Below are positions 28,229-43,802 of a stretch of DNA of 64,000 nucleotides, piece after piece (position 1 is the first letter of the stretch; every line of letters begins with the position of its first letter). The notes under the pieces are model-generated. The model made no database searches and was not told the DNA's origin. It worked only from the letters and a program-made list of their open reading frames with translations. The stretch is from Elmis aenea (lineage: Eukaryota; Arthropoda; Insecta; Coleoptera; Elmidae), in the NCBI GenBank assembly GCA_947652605.1, contig CANTFG010000037.1:106068-170067 (forward strand), given 5' to 3'. The translations under genes were made by a program, and so were the position numbers.

Positions 28229-30625
28229 GAAACAATTTTAATTATTGATTTGTATATCACAGGAACAGTTTATCCATCGCCTCTTTACATGAATACAATT
28301 GTTTTGCATATGTCTTTCAATAAGCTGGTTTTAATTTTTAATAATTTCCTAAAATTACCGTGCTTTAGTTAATACATATGTTCCTTGAGCGACTATTTCG
28401 AAACAATTTTAATTATTGATTTGTATATCACAGAAACAGTTTATCCATCGCCTCTTTACATGAATACAATTGTTTTGCATATGTCTTTCAATGAGCTGGT
28501 TTTAATTTTTAATAATTTCCTAAAAATACCGTGCTTTAGTTAATACATACATATGTTCCTTGAGCGACTATTTCGAAACAATTTTAATTATTGATTTGTA
28601 TATCACAGGAACAGTTTATCCATCGCCTCTTTACATGAATACAATTGTTTTGCATATGTCTTTCAATGAGCGGGTTTTAATTTTTAATAATTTCCTAAAA
28701 ATACCGTGCTTTAGTTAATACATATGTTCCTTGAGCGACTATTTCTAAACAATTTTAATTATTGATTTGTATATCACAGGAACAATTTATCCATCGCTTC
28801 TTTACATGAATACAATTGTTTTGCATATGTCTTTTAATGAGCTGGTTTTAATTTTTAATAATTTCCTAAAAATACCGTGCTTTAGTTAATACATATGTTC
28901 CTTGAGCGACTATTTCTAAACAATTTTAATTATTGATTTGTATATCACAGGAACAGTTTATCCATCGCCTCTTTACATGAATACAAATGTTTTGCATATG
29001 TCTTCAATGAGCTGGTTTTAATTTTTAATAATTTCCTAAAAATACCGTGCTTTAGTTAATACATATGTACCTTGAGCGAATATTTCGAAACAATTTTAAT
29101 TATTGATTTGTATATCACAGAAACAGTTTATCCATCGCCTCTTTACATGAATACAATTGTTTTGCATATGTCTTTCAATGAGCTGGTTTTAATTTTTAAT
29201 AATTTCCTAAAAATACCGTGCTTTAGTTAATACATATGTTCCTTGAGCGAATATTTCGAAACAATTTCATTTATTGATTTGTATATCACAGGAACAGTTT
29301 ATCCATCGCCTCTTTACATGAATACAATTGTTTTGCATATGTCTTTCAATGAGCTGGTTTTAATTTTTAATAATTTCCTAAAAATACCGTGCTTTAGTTA
29401 ATACGTATGTTCCTTGAGCGACTATTTCTAAACAATTTTAATTATTAATTTGTATATCACAGGAACAATTTATCCATCGCTTCTTTACATGAATACAATT
29501 GTTTTGCATATGTCTTTCAATGAGCTGGTTTTAATTTTTAATAATTTCTTAAAAATACCGTGCTTTAGTTAATACATATGTTCCTTGAGCGACTATTTCT
29601 AAACAATTTTAATTATTGATTTGTATATCACAGAAACAGTTTATCCATCGCCTCTTTACATGAATACAATTGTTTTGCATATGTCTTTCAATGAGCTGGT
29701 TTTAATTTTTAATAATTTCCTAAAAATACCGTGCTTTAGTTAATACATATGTTCCTTGAGCGACTATTTCTAAACAATTTTAATTATTGATTTGTATATC
29801 ACAGAAACAGTTTATCCATCGCCTCTTTACATGAATACAATTGTTTTGCATATGTCTTTCAATGAGCTGGTTTTAATTTTTAATAATTTCCTAAAAATAC
29901 CGTGCTTTAGTTAATACATATGTTCCTTGAGCGACTATTTCGAAACAATTTCAATTATTGATTTGTATATCACAGAAACAGTTTATCCATCGCCTCTTTA
30001 CATGAATACAATTTTTTTGCATATGTCTTTCAATGAGCTGGTTTTAATTTTTAGTAATTTCCTAAAAATACCGTGCTTTAGTTAATACATATGTTCCTTG
30101 AGCGACTATTTCTAAACAATTTTAATTATTGATTTGTATATCACAGGAACAGTTTATCCATCGCCTCTTTACATGAATACAATTATTTTGCATATGTCTT
30201 TCAATGAGCTGGTTTTAATTTTTAATAATTTCCTAAAAATACCGTGCTTTAGTTAATACATATGTTCCTTGAGCGACTATTTCGAAACAATTTTAATTAT
30301 TGATTTGTATATCACAGAAACAGTTTATCCATCGCCTCTTTACATGAATACAATTGTTTTGCATATGTCTTTCAATGAGCTGGTTTTTATTTTTAATAAT
30401 TTTCTAAAAATGCCGTGCTTTAGTTAATACATATGTTCCTTGAGCAACTATTTCGAAACAATTCTAATTATTGATTTGTATATCACAGAAACAGTTTATC
30501 CATCGCCTCTTTACATGAATACAATTGTTTTGCATATGTCTTTCAATGAGCTGGTTTTAATTTTTAATAATTTCCTAAAAATGCCGTGCTTTAGTTAATA
30601 CATGTGTTCCTTGAGCGACTATTTC

Positions 30626-31307
30626 GAAACAATTTTAATTATTGATTTATATATCACAGGAACAGTTTATCCATCGCCTCTTTACATGAATACAATTTTG
30701 CATATGTCTTTCAATGAGCTGGTTTTAATTTTTAATAATTTTCTAAAAATACCGTGCTTTAGTTAATACATATGTTCCCTGAGCGACTATTTCGAAACAA
30801 TTTTAATTATTGATTTGTATATCACAGAAACAGTTTATCCATCGCCTCTTTACATGAATACAATTGTTTTGCATATGTCTTTCAATGAGCTGGTTTTAAT
30901 TATTAATAATTTTCTAAAAATACCGTGCTTTAGTTAATACATATGTTCCTTGAGCGACTATTTCGAAACAATTTTAATTATTGATTTGTATATCACAGGA
31001 ACAGTTTATCCATCGCCTCTTTACATGAATACAATTGTTTTGCATATGTCTTTCAATGAGCTGGTTTTAATTTTTAATAATTTCCTAAAAATACCGTGCT
31101 TTAGTTAATACATTATGTTTCTTGAGCGACTATTTCGTAACAATTTTAATTATTGATTTGTATATCACAGGAACAGTTTATCCATCGCCTCTTTACATGA
31201 ATACAATTGTTTTGCATATGTCTTTCAATGAGCTGGTTTTAATTTTTAATAATTTCCTAAAAATGCCGTGCTTTAGTTAATACATGTGTTCCTTGAGCGA
31301 CTATTTC
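30626..31307. repeat. Four-monomer 682-bp block, copy 2
   Basis: Same four-monomer series as 27547-28228, 3079 bp downstream. Its second monomer has TTTTCTAAAAA where copy 1 has TTTCCTAAAAA. The preceding monomers also match (GAGCAACTATT and GTTTTTATTTTTAATAATTTTC), so the repeated segment is longer than these four monomers. Confidence 0.82.
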
Positions 31308-33193
31308 GAAACAATTTTAATTATTGATTTGTATATCACAGGAACAGTTTATCCATCGCCTCTTTACATGAATACAATTGTTTTGCATATGTCTTTCAAT
31401 GAGCTGGTTTTAATTTTTAATAATTTTCTAAAAATACCGTGCTTTAGTTAATACATATGTTCCCTGAGCGACTATTTCGAAACAATTTTAATTATTGATT
31501 TGTATATCACAGAAACAGTTTATCCATCGCCTCTTTACATGAATACAATTGTTTTGCATATGTCTTTCAATGAGCTGGTTTTAATTATTAATAATTTCCT
31601 AAAAATACCGTGCTTTAGTTAATACATATGTTCCTTGAGCGACTATTTCGAAACAATTTTAATTATTGATTTGTATATCACAGGAACAGTTTATCCATCG
31701 CCTCTTTACATGAATACAATTGTTTTGCATATGTCTTTCAATGAGCTGGTTTTAATTTTTAATAATTTCCTAAAAATACCGTGCTTTAGTTAATACATTA
31801 TGTTTCTTGAGCGACTATTTCGTAACAATTTTAATTATTGATTTGTATATCACAGGAACAGTTTATCCATCGCCTCTTTACATGAATACAATTGTTTTGC
31901 ATATGTCTTTCAATGAGCTGGTTTTAATTTTTAATAATTTCCTAAAAATACCGTGCTTTAGTTAATACATGTGTTCCTTGAGCGACTATTTCGAAACAAT
32001 TTTAATTATTGATTTGTATATCACAGAAACAGTTTATCCATCGCCTCTTTACATGAATACAATTGTTTTGCATATGTCTTTCAATGAGCTGGTTTTAATT
32101 TTTAATAATTTCCTAAAAATACCGTGCTTTAGTTAATACATATGTTCCTTGAGCGACTATTTCGAAACAATTTCAATTATTGATTTGTATATCACAGAAA
32201 CAGTTTATCCATCGCCTCTTTACATGAATACAATTTTTTTGCATATGTCTTTCAATGAGCTGGTTTTAATTTTTAATAATTTCCTAAAAATACCGTGCTT
32301 TAGTTAATACATATGTTCCTTGAGCGACTATTTCTAAACAATTTTAATTATTGATTTGTATATCACAGGAACAGTTTATCCATCGCCTCTTTACATGAAT
32401 ACAATTATTTTGCATATGTCTTTCAATGAGCTGGTTTTAATTTTTAATAATTTCCTAAAAATACCGTGCTTTAGTTAATACATACATATGTTCCTTGAGC
32501 GACTATTTCGAAACAATTTTAATTATTGATTTGTATATCACAGAAACAGTTTATCCATCGCCTCTTTACATGAATACAATTGTTTTGCATATGTCTTTCA
32601 ATGAGCTGGTTTTAATTTTTAATAATTTCCTAAAAATACCGTGCTTTAGTTAATACATATGTTCCTTGAGCGACTATTTCTAAACAATTTTAATTATTGA
32701 TTTGTATATCACAGGAACAGTTTATCCATCGCCTCTTTACATGAATACAATTATTTTGCATATGTCTTTCAATGAGCTGGTTTTAATTTTTAATAATTTC
32801 CTAAAAATACCGTGCTTTAGTTAATACATATGTTCCTTGAGCGACTATTTCGAAACAATTTTAATTATTGATTTGTATATCACAGAAACAGTTTATCCAT
32901 CGCCTCTTTACATGAATACAATTGTTTTGCATATGTCTTTCAATGAGCTGGTTTTTATTTTTAATAATTTTCTAAAAATACCGTGCTTTAGTTAATACAT
33001 ATGTTCCTTGAGCAACTATTTCGAAACAATTTTAATTATTGATTTGTATATCACAGAAACAGTTTATCCATCGCCTCTTTACATGAATACAATTGTTTTG
33101 CATATGTCTTTCAATGAGCTGGTTTTAATTTTTAATAATTTCCTAAAAATGCCGTGCTTTAGTTAATACATGTGTTCCTTGAGCGACTATTTC

Positions 33194-33875
33194 GAAACAA
33201 TTTTAATTATTGATTTATATATCACAGGAACAGTTTATCCATCGCCTCTTTACATGAATACAATTTTGCATATGTCTTTCAATGAGCTGGTTTTAATTTT
33301 TAATAATTTTCTAAAAATACCGTGCTTTAGTTAATACATATGTTCCCTGAGCGACTATTTCGAAACAATTTTAATTATTGATTTGTATATCACAGAAACA
33401 GTTTATCCATCGCCTCTTTACATGAATACAATTGTTTTGCATATGTCTTTCAATGAGCTGGTTTTAATTATTAATAATTTCCTAAAAATACCGTGCTTTA
33501 GTTAATACATATGTTCCTTGAGCGACTATTTCGAAACAATTTTAATTATTGATTTGTATATCACAGGAACAGTTTATCCATCGCCTCTTTACATGAATAC
33601 AATTGTTTTGCATATGTCTTTCAATGAGCTGGTTTTAATTTTTAATAATTTCCTAAAAATACCGTGCTTTAGTTAATACATTATGTTTCTTGAGCGACTA
33701 TTTCGTAACAATTTTAATTATTGATTTGTATATCACAGGAACAGTTTATCCATCGCCTCTTTACATGAATACAATTGTTTTGCATATGTCTTTCAATGAG
33801 CTGGTTTTAATTTTTAATAATTTCCTAAAAATGCCGTGCTTTAGTTAATACATGTGTTCCTTGAGCGACTATTTC
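33194..33875. repeat. Four-monomer 682-bp block, copy 3
   Basis: Same series again, 2568 bp after copy 2, with identical length and marker variants. It is followed by a further variant of the same series in which a GCTTCAGTTAATAC change marks two successive blocks (near 34350 and 35210). Confidence 0.82.
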
Positions 33876-36800
33876 GAAACAATTTTAATTATTGATTTGT
33901 ATATCACAGGAACAGTTTATCCATCGCCTCTTTACATGAATACAATTGTTTTGCATATGTCTTTCAATGAGCTGGTTTTAATTTTTAATAATTTCCTAAA
34001 AATACCGTGCTTTAGTTAATACATATGTTCCCTGAGCGACTATTTCGAAACAATTTTAATTATTGATTTGTATATCACAGAAACAGTTTATCCATCGCCT
34101 CTTTACATGAATACAATTGTTTTGCATATGTCTTTCAATGAGCTGGTTTTAATTATTAATAATTTCCTAAAAATACCGTGCTTTAGTTAATACATATGTT
34201 CCTTGAGCGACTATTTCGAAACAATTTTAATTATTGATTTGTATATCACAGGAACAGTTTATCCATCGCCTCTTTACATGAATACAATTGTTTTGCATAT
34301 GTCTTTCAATGAGCTGGTTTTAATTTTTAATAATTTCCTAAAAATACCGTGCTTCAGTTAATACATTATGTTTCTTGAGCGACTATTTCGTAACAATTTT
34401 AATTATTGATTTGTATATCACAGGAACAGTTTATCCATCGCCTCTTTACATGAATACAATTGTTTTGCATATGTCTTTCAATGAGCTGGTTTTAATTTTT
34501 AATAATTTCCTAAAAATGCCGTGCTTTAGTTAATACATGTGTTCCTTGAGCGACTATTTCGAAACAATTTTAATTATTGATTTGTATATCACAGGAACAG
34601 TTTATCCATCGCCTCTTTACATGAATACAATTGTTTTGCATATGTCTTTCAATAAGCTGGTTTTAATTTTTAATAATTTCCTAAAAATACCGTGCTTTAG
34701 TTAATACATATGTTCCTTGAGCGACTATTTCGAAACAATTTTAATTATTGATTTGTATATCACAGAAACAGTTTATCCATCGCCTCTTTACATGAATACA
34801 ATTGTTTTGCATATGTCTTTCAATGAGCTGGTTTTAATTTTTAATAATTTTCTAAAAATACCGTGCTTTAGTTAATACATATGTTCCCTGAGCGACTATT
34901 TCGAAACAATTTTAATTATTGATTTGTATATCACAGAAACAGTTTATCCATCGCCTCTTTACATGAATACAATTGTTTTGCATATGTCTTTCAATGAGCT
35001 GGTTTTAATTATTAATAATTTCCTAAAAATACCGTGCTTTAGTTAATACATATGTTCCTTGAGCGACTATTTCGAAACAATTTTAATTATTGATTTGTAT
35101 ATCACAGGAACAGTTTATCCATCGCCTCTTTACATGAATACAATTGTTTTGCATATGTCTTTCAATGAGCTGGTTTTAATTTTTAATAATTTCCTAAAAA
35201 TACCGTGCTTCAGTTAATACATTATGTTTCTTGAGCGACTATTTCGTAACAATTTTAATTATTGATTTGTATATCACAGGAACAGTTTATCCATCGCCTC
35301 TTTACATGAATACAATTGTTTTGCATATGTCTTTCAATGAGCTGGTTTTAATTTTTAATAATTTCCTAAAATAGCCGTGCTTTAGTTAATACATGTGTTC
35401 CTTGAGCGACTATTTCGAAACAATTTTAATTATTGATTTGTATATCACAGGAACAGTTTATCCATCGCCTCTTTACATGAATACAATTGTTTTGCATATG
35501 TCTTTCAATAAGCTGGTTTTAATTTTTAATAATTTCCTAAAAATACCGTGCTTTAGTTAATACATATGTTCCTTGAGCGACTATTTCGAAACAATTTTAA
35601 TTATTGATTTGTATATCACAGAAACAGTTTATCCATCGCCTCTTTACATGAATACAATTGTTTTGCATATGTCTTTCAATGAGCTGGTTTTAATTTTTAA
35701 TAATTTCCTAAAAATACCGTGCTTTAGTTAATACATACATATGTTCCTTGAGCGACTATTTCGAAACAATTTTAATTATTGATTTGTATATCACAGAAAC
35801 AGTTTATCCATCGCCTCTTTACATGAATACAATTGTTTTGCATATGTCTTTCAATGAGCTGGTTTTAATTTTTAATAATTTCCTAAAAATACCGTGCTTT
35901 AGTTAATACATATGTTCCTTGAGCGAATATTTCGAAACAATTTCATTTATTGATTTGTATATCACAGGAACAGTTTATCCATCGCCTCTTTACATGAATA
36001 CAATTGTTTTGCATATGTCTTTCAATGAGCTGGTTTTAATTTTTAATAATTTCCTAAAAATACCGTGCTTTAGTTAATACGTATGTTCCTTGAGCGACTA
36101 TTTCTAAACAATTTTAATTATTAATTTGTATATCACAGGAACAATTTATCCATCGCTTCTTTACATGAATACAATTGTTTTGCATATGTCTTTCAATGAG
36201 CTGGTTTTAATTTTTAATAATTTCCTAAAAATACCGTGCTTTAGTTAATACATATGTTCCTTGAGCGACTATTTCTAAACAATTTTAATTATTGATTTGT
36301 ATATCACAGAAACAGTTTATCCATCGCCTCTTTACATGAATACAATTGTTTTGCATATGTCTTTCAATGAGCTGGTTTTAATTTTTAATAATTTCCTAAA
36401 AATACCGTGCTTTAGTTAATACATATGTTCCTTGAGCGACTATTTCTAAACAATTTTAATTATTGATTTGTATATCACAGAAACAGTTTATCCATCGCCT
36501 CTTTACATGAATACAATTGTTTTGCATATGTCTTTCAATGAGCTGGTTTTAATTTTTAATAATTTCCTAAAAATACCGTGCTTTAGTTAATACATATGTT
36601 CCTTGAGCGACTATTTCGAAACAATTTCAATTATTGATTTGTATATCACAGAAACAGTTTATCCATCGCCTCTTTACATGAATACAATTTTTTTGCATAT
36701 GTCTTTCAATGAGCTGGTTTTAATTTTTAATAATTTCCTAAAAATACCGTGCTTTAGTTAATACATATGTTCCTTGAGCGACTATTTCTAAACAATTTTA

Positions 36801-37301
36801 ATTATTGATTTGTATATCACAGGAACAGTTTATCCATCGCCTCTTTACATGAATACAATTATTTTGCATATGTCTTTCAATGAGCTGGTTTTAATTTTTA
36901 ATAATTTCCTAAAAATACCGTGCTTTAGTTAATACATATGTTCCTTGAGCGACTATTTCGAAACAATTTTAATTATTGATTTGTATATCACAGAAACAGT
37001 TTATCCATCGCCTCTTTACATGAATACAATTGTTTTGCATATGTCTTTCAATGAGCTGGTTTTTATTTTTAATAATTTTCTAAAAATACCGTGCTTTAGT
37101 TAATACATATGTTCCTTGAGCAACTATTTCGAAACAATTTTAATTATTGATTTGTATATCACAGAAACAGTTTATCCATCGCCTCTTTACATGAATACAA
37201 TTGTTTTGCATATGTCTTTCAATGAGCTGGTTTTAATTTTTAATAATTTCCTAAAAATGCCGTGCTTTAGTTAATACATGTGTTCCTTGAGCGACTATTT
37301 C

Positions 37302-37983
37302 GAAACAATTTTAATTATTGATTTATATATCACAGGAACAGTTTATCCATCGCCTCTTTACATGAATACAATTTTGCATATGTCTTTCAATGAGCTGGTT
37401 TTAATTTTTAATAATTTTCTAAAAATACCGTGCTTTAGTTAATACATATGTTCCCTGAGCGACTATTTCGAAACAATTTTAATTATTGATTTGTATATCA
37501 CAGAAACAGTTTATCCATCGCCTCTTTACATGAATACAATTGTTTTGCATATGTCTTTCAATGAGCTGGTTTTAATTATTAATAATTTCCTAAAAATACC
37601 GTGCTTTAGTTAATACATATGTTCCTTGAGCGACTATTTCGAAACAATTTTAATTATTGATTTGTATATCACAGGAACAGTTTATCCATCGCCTCTTTAC
37701 ATGAATACAATTGTTTTGCATATGTCTTTCAATGAGCTGGTTTTAATTTTTAATAATTTCCTAAAAATACCGTGCTTTAGTTAATACATTATGTTTCTTG
37801 AGCGACTATTTCTAAACAATTTTAATTATTGATTTGTATATCACAGGAACAGTTTATCCATCGCCTCTTTACATGAATACAATTGTTTTGCATATGTCTT
37901 TCAATGAGCTGGTTTTAATTTTTTATAATTTCCTAAAAATGCCGTGCTTTAGTTAATACATGTGTTCCTTGAGCGACTATTTC
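37302..37983. repeat. Four-monomer 682-bp block, copy 4
   Basis: Same length and order, 4108 bp after copy 3. The fourth monomer starts TAAAC instead of GTAAC and contains TTTTTTATAATTTCC near 37920, so it has exchanged or mutated at those sites. Confidence 0.8.
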
Positions 37984-38329
37984 GAAACAATTTTAATTAT
38001 TGATTTGTATATCACAGGAACAGTTTATCCATCGCCTCTTTACATGAATACAATTGTTTTGCATATGTCTTTCAATAAGCTGGTTTTAATTTTTAATAAT
38101 TTCCTAAAAATACCGTGCTTTAGTTAATACATATGTTCCTTGAGCGACTATTTCGAAACAATTTTAATTATTGATTTGTATATCACAGAAACAGTTTATC
38201 CATCGCCTCTTTACATGAATACAATTGTTTTGCATATGTCTTTCAATGAGCTGGTTTTAATTTTTAATAATTTCCTAAAAATACCGTGCTTTAGTTAATA
38301 CATACATATGTTCCTTGAGCGACTATTTC

Positions 38330-39868
38330 GAAACAATTTTAATTATTGATTTGTATATCACAGGAACAGTTTATCCATCGCCTCTTTACATGAATACAAT
38401 TGTTTTGCATATGTCTTTCAATGAGCGGGTTTTAATTTTTAATAATTTCCTAAAAATACCGTGCTTTAGTTAATACATATGTTCCTTGAGCGACTATTTC
38501 TAAACAATTTTAATTATTGATTTGTATATCACAGGAACAATTTATCCATTGCTTCTTTACATGAATACAATTGTTTTGCATATGTCTTTTAATGAGCTGG
38601 TTTTAATTTTTAATAATTTCCTAAAAATACCGTGCTTTAGTTAATACATATGTTCCTTGAGCGACTATTTCTAAACAATTTTAATTATTGATTTGTATAT
38701 CACAGGAACAGTTTATCCATCGCCTCTTTACATGAATACAAATGTTTTGCATATGTCTTTCAATGAGCTGGTTTTAATTTTTAATAATTTCCTAAAAATA
38801 CCGTGCTTTAGTTAATACATATGTACCTTGAGCGAATATTTCGAAACAATTTTAATTATTGATTTGTATATCACAGAAACAGTTTATCCATCGCCTCTTT
38901 ACATGAATACAATTGTTTTGCATATGTCTTTCAATGAGCTGGTTTTAATTTTTAATAATTTCCTAAAAATACCGTGCTTTAGTTAATACATATGTTCCTT
39001 GAGCGAATATTTCGAAACAATTTCATTTATTGATTTGTATATCACAGGAACAGTTTATCCATCGCCTCTTTACATGAATACAATTGTTTTGCATATGTCT
39101 TTCAATGAGCTGGTTTTAATTTTTAATAATTTCCTAAAAATACCGTGCTTTAGTTAATACATATGTTCCTTGAGCGACTATTTCGAAACAATTTTAATTA
39201 TTGATTTGTATATCACAGAAACAGTTTATCCATCGCCTCTTTACATGAATACAATTGTTTTGCATATGTCTTTCAATGAGCTGGTTTTAATTTTTAATAA
39301 TTTCCTAAAAATACCGTGCTTTAGTTAATACATATGTTCCTTGAGCGACTATTTCAAAACAATTTCAATTATTGATTTGTATATCACAGAAACAGTTTAT
39401 CCATCGCCTCTTTACATGAATACAATTGTTTTGCATATGTCTTTCAATGAGCTGGTTTTAATTTTTAATAATTTCCTAAAAATACCGTGCTTTAGTTAAT
39501 ACATATGTTCCTTGAGCGACTATTTCTAAACAATTTTAATTATTGATTTGTATATCACAGGAACAGTTTATCCATCGCCTCTTTACATGAATACAATTGT
39601 TTTGCATATGTCTTTCAATGAGCTGGTTTTAATTTTTAATAATTTCCTAAAAATGCCGTGCTTTAGTTAATACATGTGTTCCTTGAGCGACTATTTCGAA
39701 ACAATTTTAATTATTGATTTGTATATCACAGGAACAGTTTATCCATCGCCTCTTTACATGAATACAATTGTTTTGCATATGTCTTTCAATGAGCTGGTTT
39801 TAATTTTTAATAATTTCCTAAAAATACCGTGCTTTAGTTAATACATATGTTCCTTGAGCGACTATTTC
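38330..39868. repeat. Nine-monomer higher-order block, copy 2
   Basis: Same nine-monomer series as 24298-25836, at an offset of 14032 bp, again preceded by CATACATATG. It has its own change TCCATTGCTTC near 38546. A shorter copy starts at 28575 (GAGCGGG at 28668) and follows the same order as far as the TTTCATTTATTG monomer near 29270. There it switches to a TACGTATG monomer, so it is a recombinant. Confidence 0.83.
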
Positions 39869-42800
39869 GAAACAATTTTAATTATTGATTTGTATATCAC
39901 AGGAACAGTTTATCCATCGCCTCTTTACATGAATACAATTGTTTTGCATATGTCTTTCAATGAGCTGGTTTTAATTTTTAATAATTTCCTAAAAATACCG
40001 TGCTTTAGTTAATACATATGTTCCTTGAGCGACTATTTCTAAACAATTTTAATTATTGATTTGTATATCACAGGAACAGTTTATCCATCGCCTCTTTACA
40101 TGAATACAATTGTTTTGCATATGTCTTTCAATGAGCTGGTTTTAATTTTTAATAATTTCCTAAAAATGCCGTGCTTTAGTTAATACATGTGTTCCTTGAG
40201 CGACTATTTCGAAACAATTTTAATTATTGATTTGTATATCACAGGAACAGTTTATCCATCGCCTCTTTACATGAATACAATTGTTTTGCATATGTCTTTC
40301 AATGAGCTGGTTTTAATTTTTAATAATTTCCTAAAAATACCGTGCTTTAGTTAATACATATGTTCCTTGAGCGACTATTTCTAAACAATTTTAATTATTG
40401 ATTTGTATATCACAGGAACAGTTTATCCATCGCCTCTTTACATGAATACAATTGTTTTGCATATGTCTTTCAATGAGCTGGTTTTAATTTTTAATAATTT
40501 CCTAAAAATACCTTGCTTTAGTTAATACATATGTTCCTTGAGCGACTATTTCTACACAATTTTAATTATTGATTTGTATATCACAGGAACAGTTTATCCA
40601 TCGCCTCTTTACATGAATACAATTGTTTTGCATATGTCTTTCAATGAGCTGGTTTTAATTTTTAATAATTTCCTAAAAATACCGTGCTTTAGTTAATACA
40701 TATGTTCCTTGAGCGACTATTTCGAAACAATTTTAATTATTGATTTGTATATCACAGGAACAGTTTATCCATCGCCTATTTACATGAATACAATTGTTTT
40801 GCATATGTCTTTCAATGAGCTGGTTTTAATTTTTAATAATTTCCTAAAAATACCGTGCTTTAGTTAATACATATGTTCCTTGAGCGACTATTTCTGAACA
40901 ACTTTAATTATTGATTTGTATATCACAGGAACAGTTTATCCATCGCCTCTTTACATGAATACAATTGTTTTGCACATGTCTTTCAATGAGCTGGTTTTAA
41001 TTTTTAATAATTTCCTAAAAATACCGTGCTTTAGTTAATACATATGTTCCTTGAGCGACTATTTCTAAACAATTTTAATTATTAATTTGTATATCACAGG
41101 AACAATTTATCCATCGCTTCTTTACATGAATACAATTGTTTTGCATATGTCTTTCAATGAGCTGGTTTTAATTTTTAATAATTTCCTAAAAATACCGTGC
41201 TTTAGTTAATACATATGTTCCTTGAGCGACTATTTCTAAACAATTTTAATTATTGATTTGTATATCACAGGAACAGTTTATCCATCGCCTCTTTACATAA
41301 ATACAATTGTTTTGCATATGTCTTTCAATGAGCTGGTTTTAATTTTTAATAATTTCCTAAAAATACCGTGCTTTAGTTAATACATTATGTTTCTTGAGCG
41401 ACTATTTCGTAACAATTTTAATTATTGATTTGTATATCACAGGAACAGTTTATCCATCGCCTCTTTACATTACTACAATTGTTTTGCATATGTCTTTCAA
41501 AGAGCTGGTTTTAATTTTTAATAATTTCCTAAAAATACCGTGCTATAGTTAATACATATGTTCCTTAAGCGAATATTTCGAAACAATTTCATTTATTGAT
41601 TTGTATATCACAGGAACAGTTTATCCATCGCCTCTTTACATGAATACAATTGTTTTGCATATGTCTTTTAACAAGCTGGTTTTAATTTTTAATAATTTCC
41701 TAAAAATACCGTGCTTTAGTTAATACATATGTTCCTTGAGCGACTATTTCGAAACAATTTTAATTATTGATTTGTATATCACAGAAACAGTTTATCCATC
41801 GCCTCTTTACATGAATACAATTGTTTTGCATATGTCTTTCAATGAGCTGGTTTTAATTTTTAATAATTTCCTAAAAATACCGTGCTTTAGTTAATACATA
41901 TGTTCCTTGAGCGACTATTTCGAAACAATTTCAATTATTGATTTGTATATCACAGAAACAGTTTATCCATCGCCTCTTTACATGAATACAATTGTTTTGC
42001 ATATGTCTTTCAATGAGCTGGTTTTAATTTTTAATAATTTCCTAAAAATACCGTGCTTTAGTTAATACATATGTTCCTTGAGCGACTATTTCTAAACAAT
42101 TTTAATTATTGATTTGTATATCACAGGAACAGTTTATCCATCGCCTCTTTACATGAATACAATTGTTTTGCATATGTCTTTCAATGAGCTGGTTTTAATT
42201 TTTAATAATTTCCTAAAAAGGCCGTGCTTTAGTTAATACATGTGTTCCTTGAGCGACTATTTCGAAACAATTTTAATTATTGATTTGTATATCACAGGAA
42301 CAGTTTATCCATCGCCTCTTTACATGAATACAATTGTTTTGCATATGTCTTTCAATGAGCTGGTTTTAATTTTTAATAATTTCCTAAAAATACCGTGCTT
42401 TAGTTAATACATATGTTCCTTGAGCGACTATTTCGAAACAATTTTAATTATTGATTTGTATATCACAGGAACAGTTTATCCATCGCCACTTTACATGAAT
42501 ACAATTGTTTTGCATATGTCTTTCAATGAGCTGGTTTAAATTTTTAATAATTTCCTAAAAATACCGTGCTTTAGTTATTACATATGTTCCTTGAGCGACT
42601 ATTTCGAAACAATTTTAATTATTGATTTGTATATCACAGGAACAGTTTATCCATCGCCTCTTTACATGAATACAATTGTTTTGCATATGTCTTTCAATGA
42701 GCTGGTTTTAATTTTTAATAATTTCCTAATAATACCGTGCTTTAGTTAATACATATGTTCCTTGAGCGACTATTTCTAAACAATTTTAATTATTAATTTG

Positions 42801-43802
42801 TATATCACAGGAACAATTTATCCATCGCTTCTTTACATGAATACAATTGTTTTGCATATGTCTTTCAATGAGCTGGTTTTAATTTTTAATAATTTCCTAA
42901 AAATACCTTGCTTTAGTTAATACATATGTTCCTTGAGCGACTATTTCGAAACAATTTTAATTATTGATTTGTATATCACAGGAACAGTTTATCCATCGCC
43001 TCTTTACATGAATACAATTGTTTTGCATATGTCTTTCAATGAGCTGGTTTTAATTTTTAATAATTTCCTAAAAATACCGTGCTTTAGTTAATACATATGT
43101 TCCTTGAGCGACTATTTCTGAACAACTTTAATTATTGATTTGTATATCACAGGAACAGTTTATCCATCGCCTCTTTACATGAATACAATTGTTTTGCATA
43201 TGTCTTTCAATGAGCTGGTTTTAATTTTTAATAATTTCCTAAAAATACCGTGCTTTAGTTAATACATATGTTCCTTGAGCGACTATTTCTAAACAATTTT
43301 AATTATTAATTTGTATATCACAGGAACAATTTATCCATCGCTTCTTTACATGAATACAATTTTTTTGCATAGGTCTTTCAATGAGCTGGTTTTAATTTTT
43401 AATAATTTCCTAAAAATACCGTGCTTTAGTTAATACATATGTTTCTTGAGCGACTATTTCGAAACAATTTTAATTATTGATTTGTATATTACAGAAACAG
43501 TTTATCCATCGCCTCTTTACATGAATACAATTGTTTTGCATATGTCTTTCAATGAGCTGGTTTTAATTTTTAATAATTTCCTAAAAATACCGTGCTTTAG
43601 TTAATACATATGTTCCTTGAGCGACTATTTCTAAACAATTTTAATTATTGATTTGTATATCACAGGAACAATTTATCCATCGCTTCTTTACATGAATACA
43701 ATTGTTTTGCATATGTCTTTCAATGAGCTGGTTTTAATTTTTAATAATTTCCTAAAAATACCGTGCTTTAGTTAATACATATGTTCCTTGAGCGACTATT
43801 TC

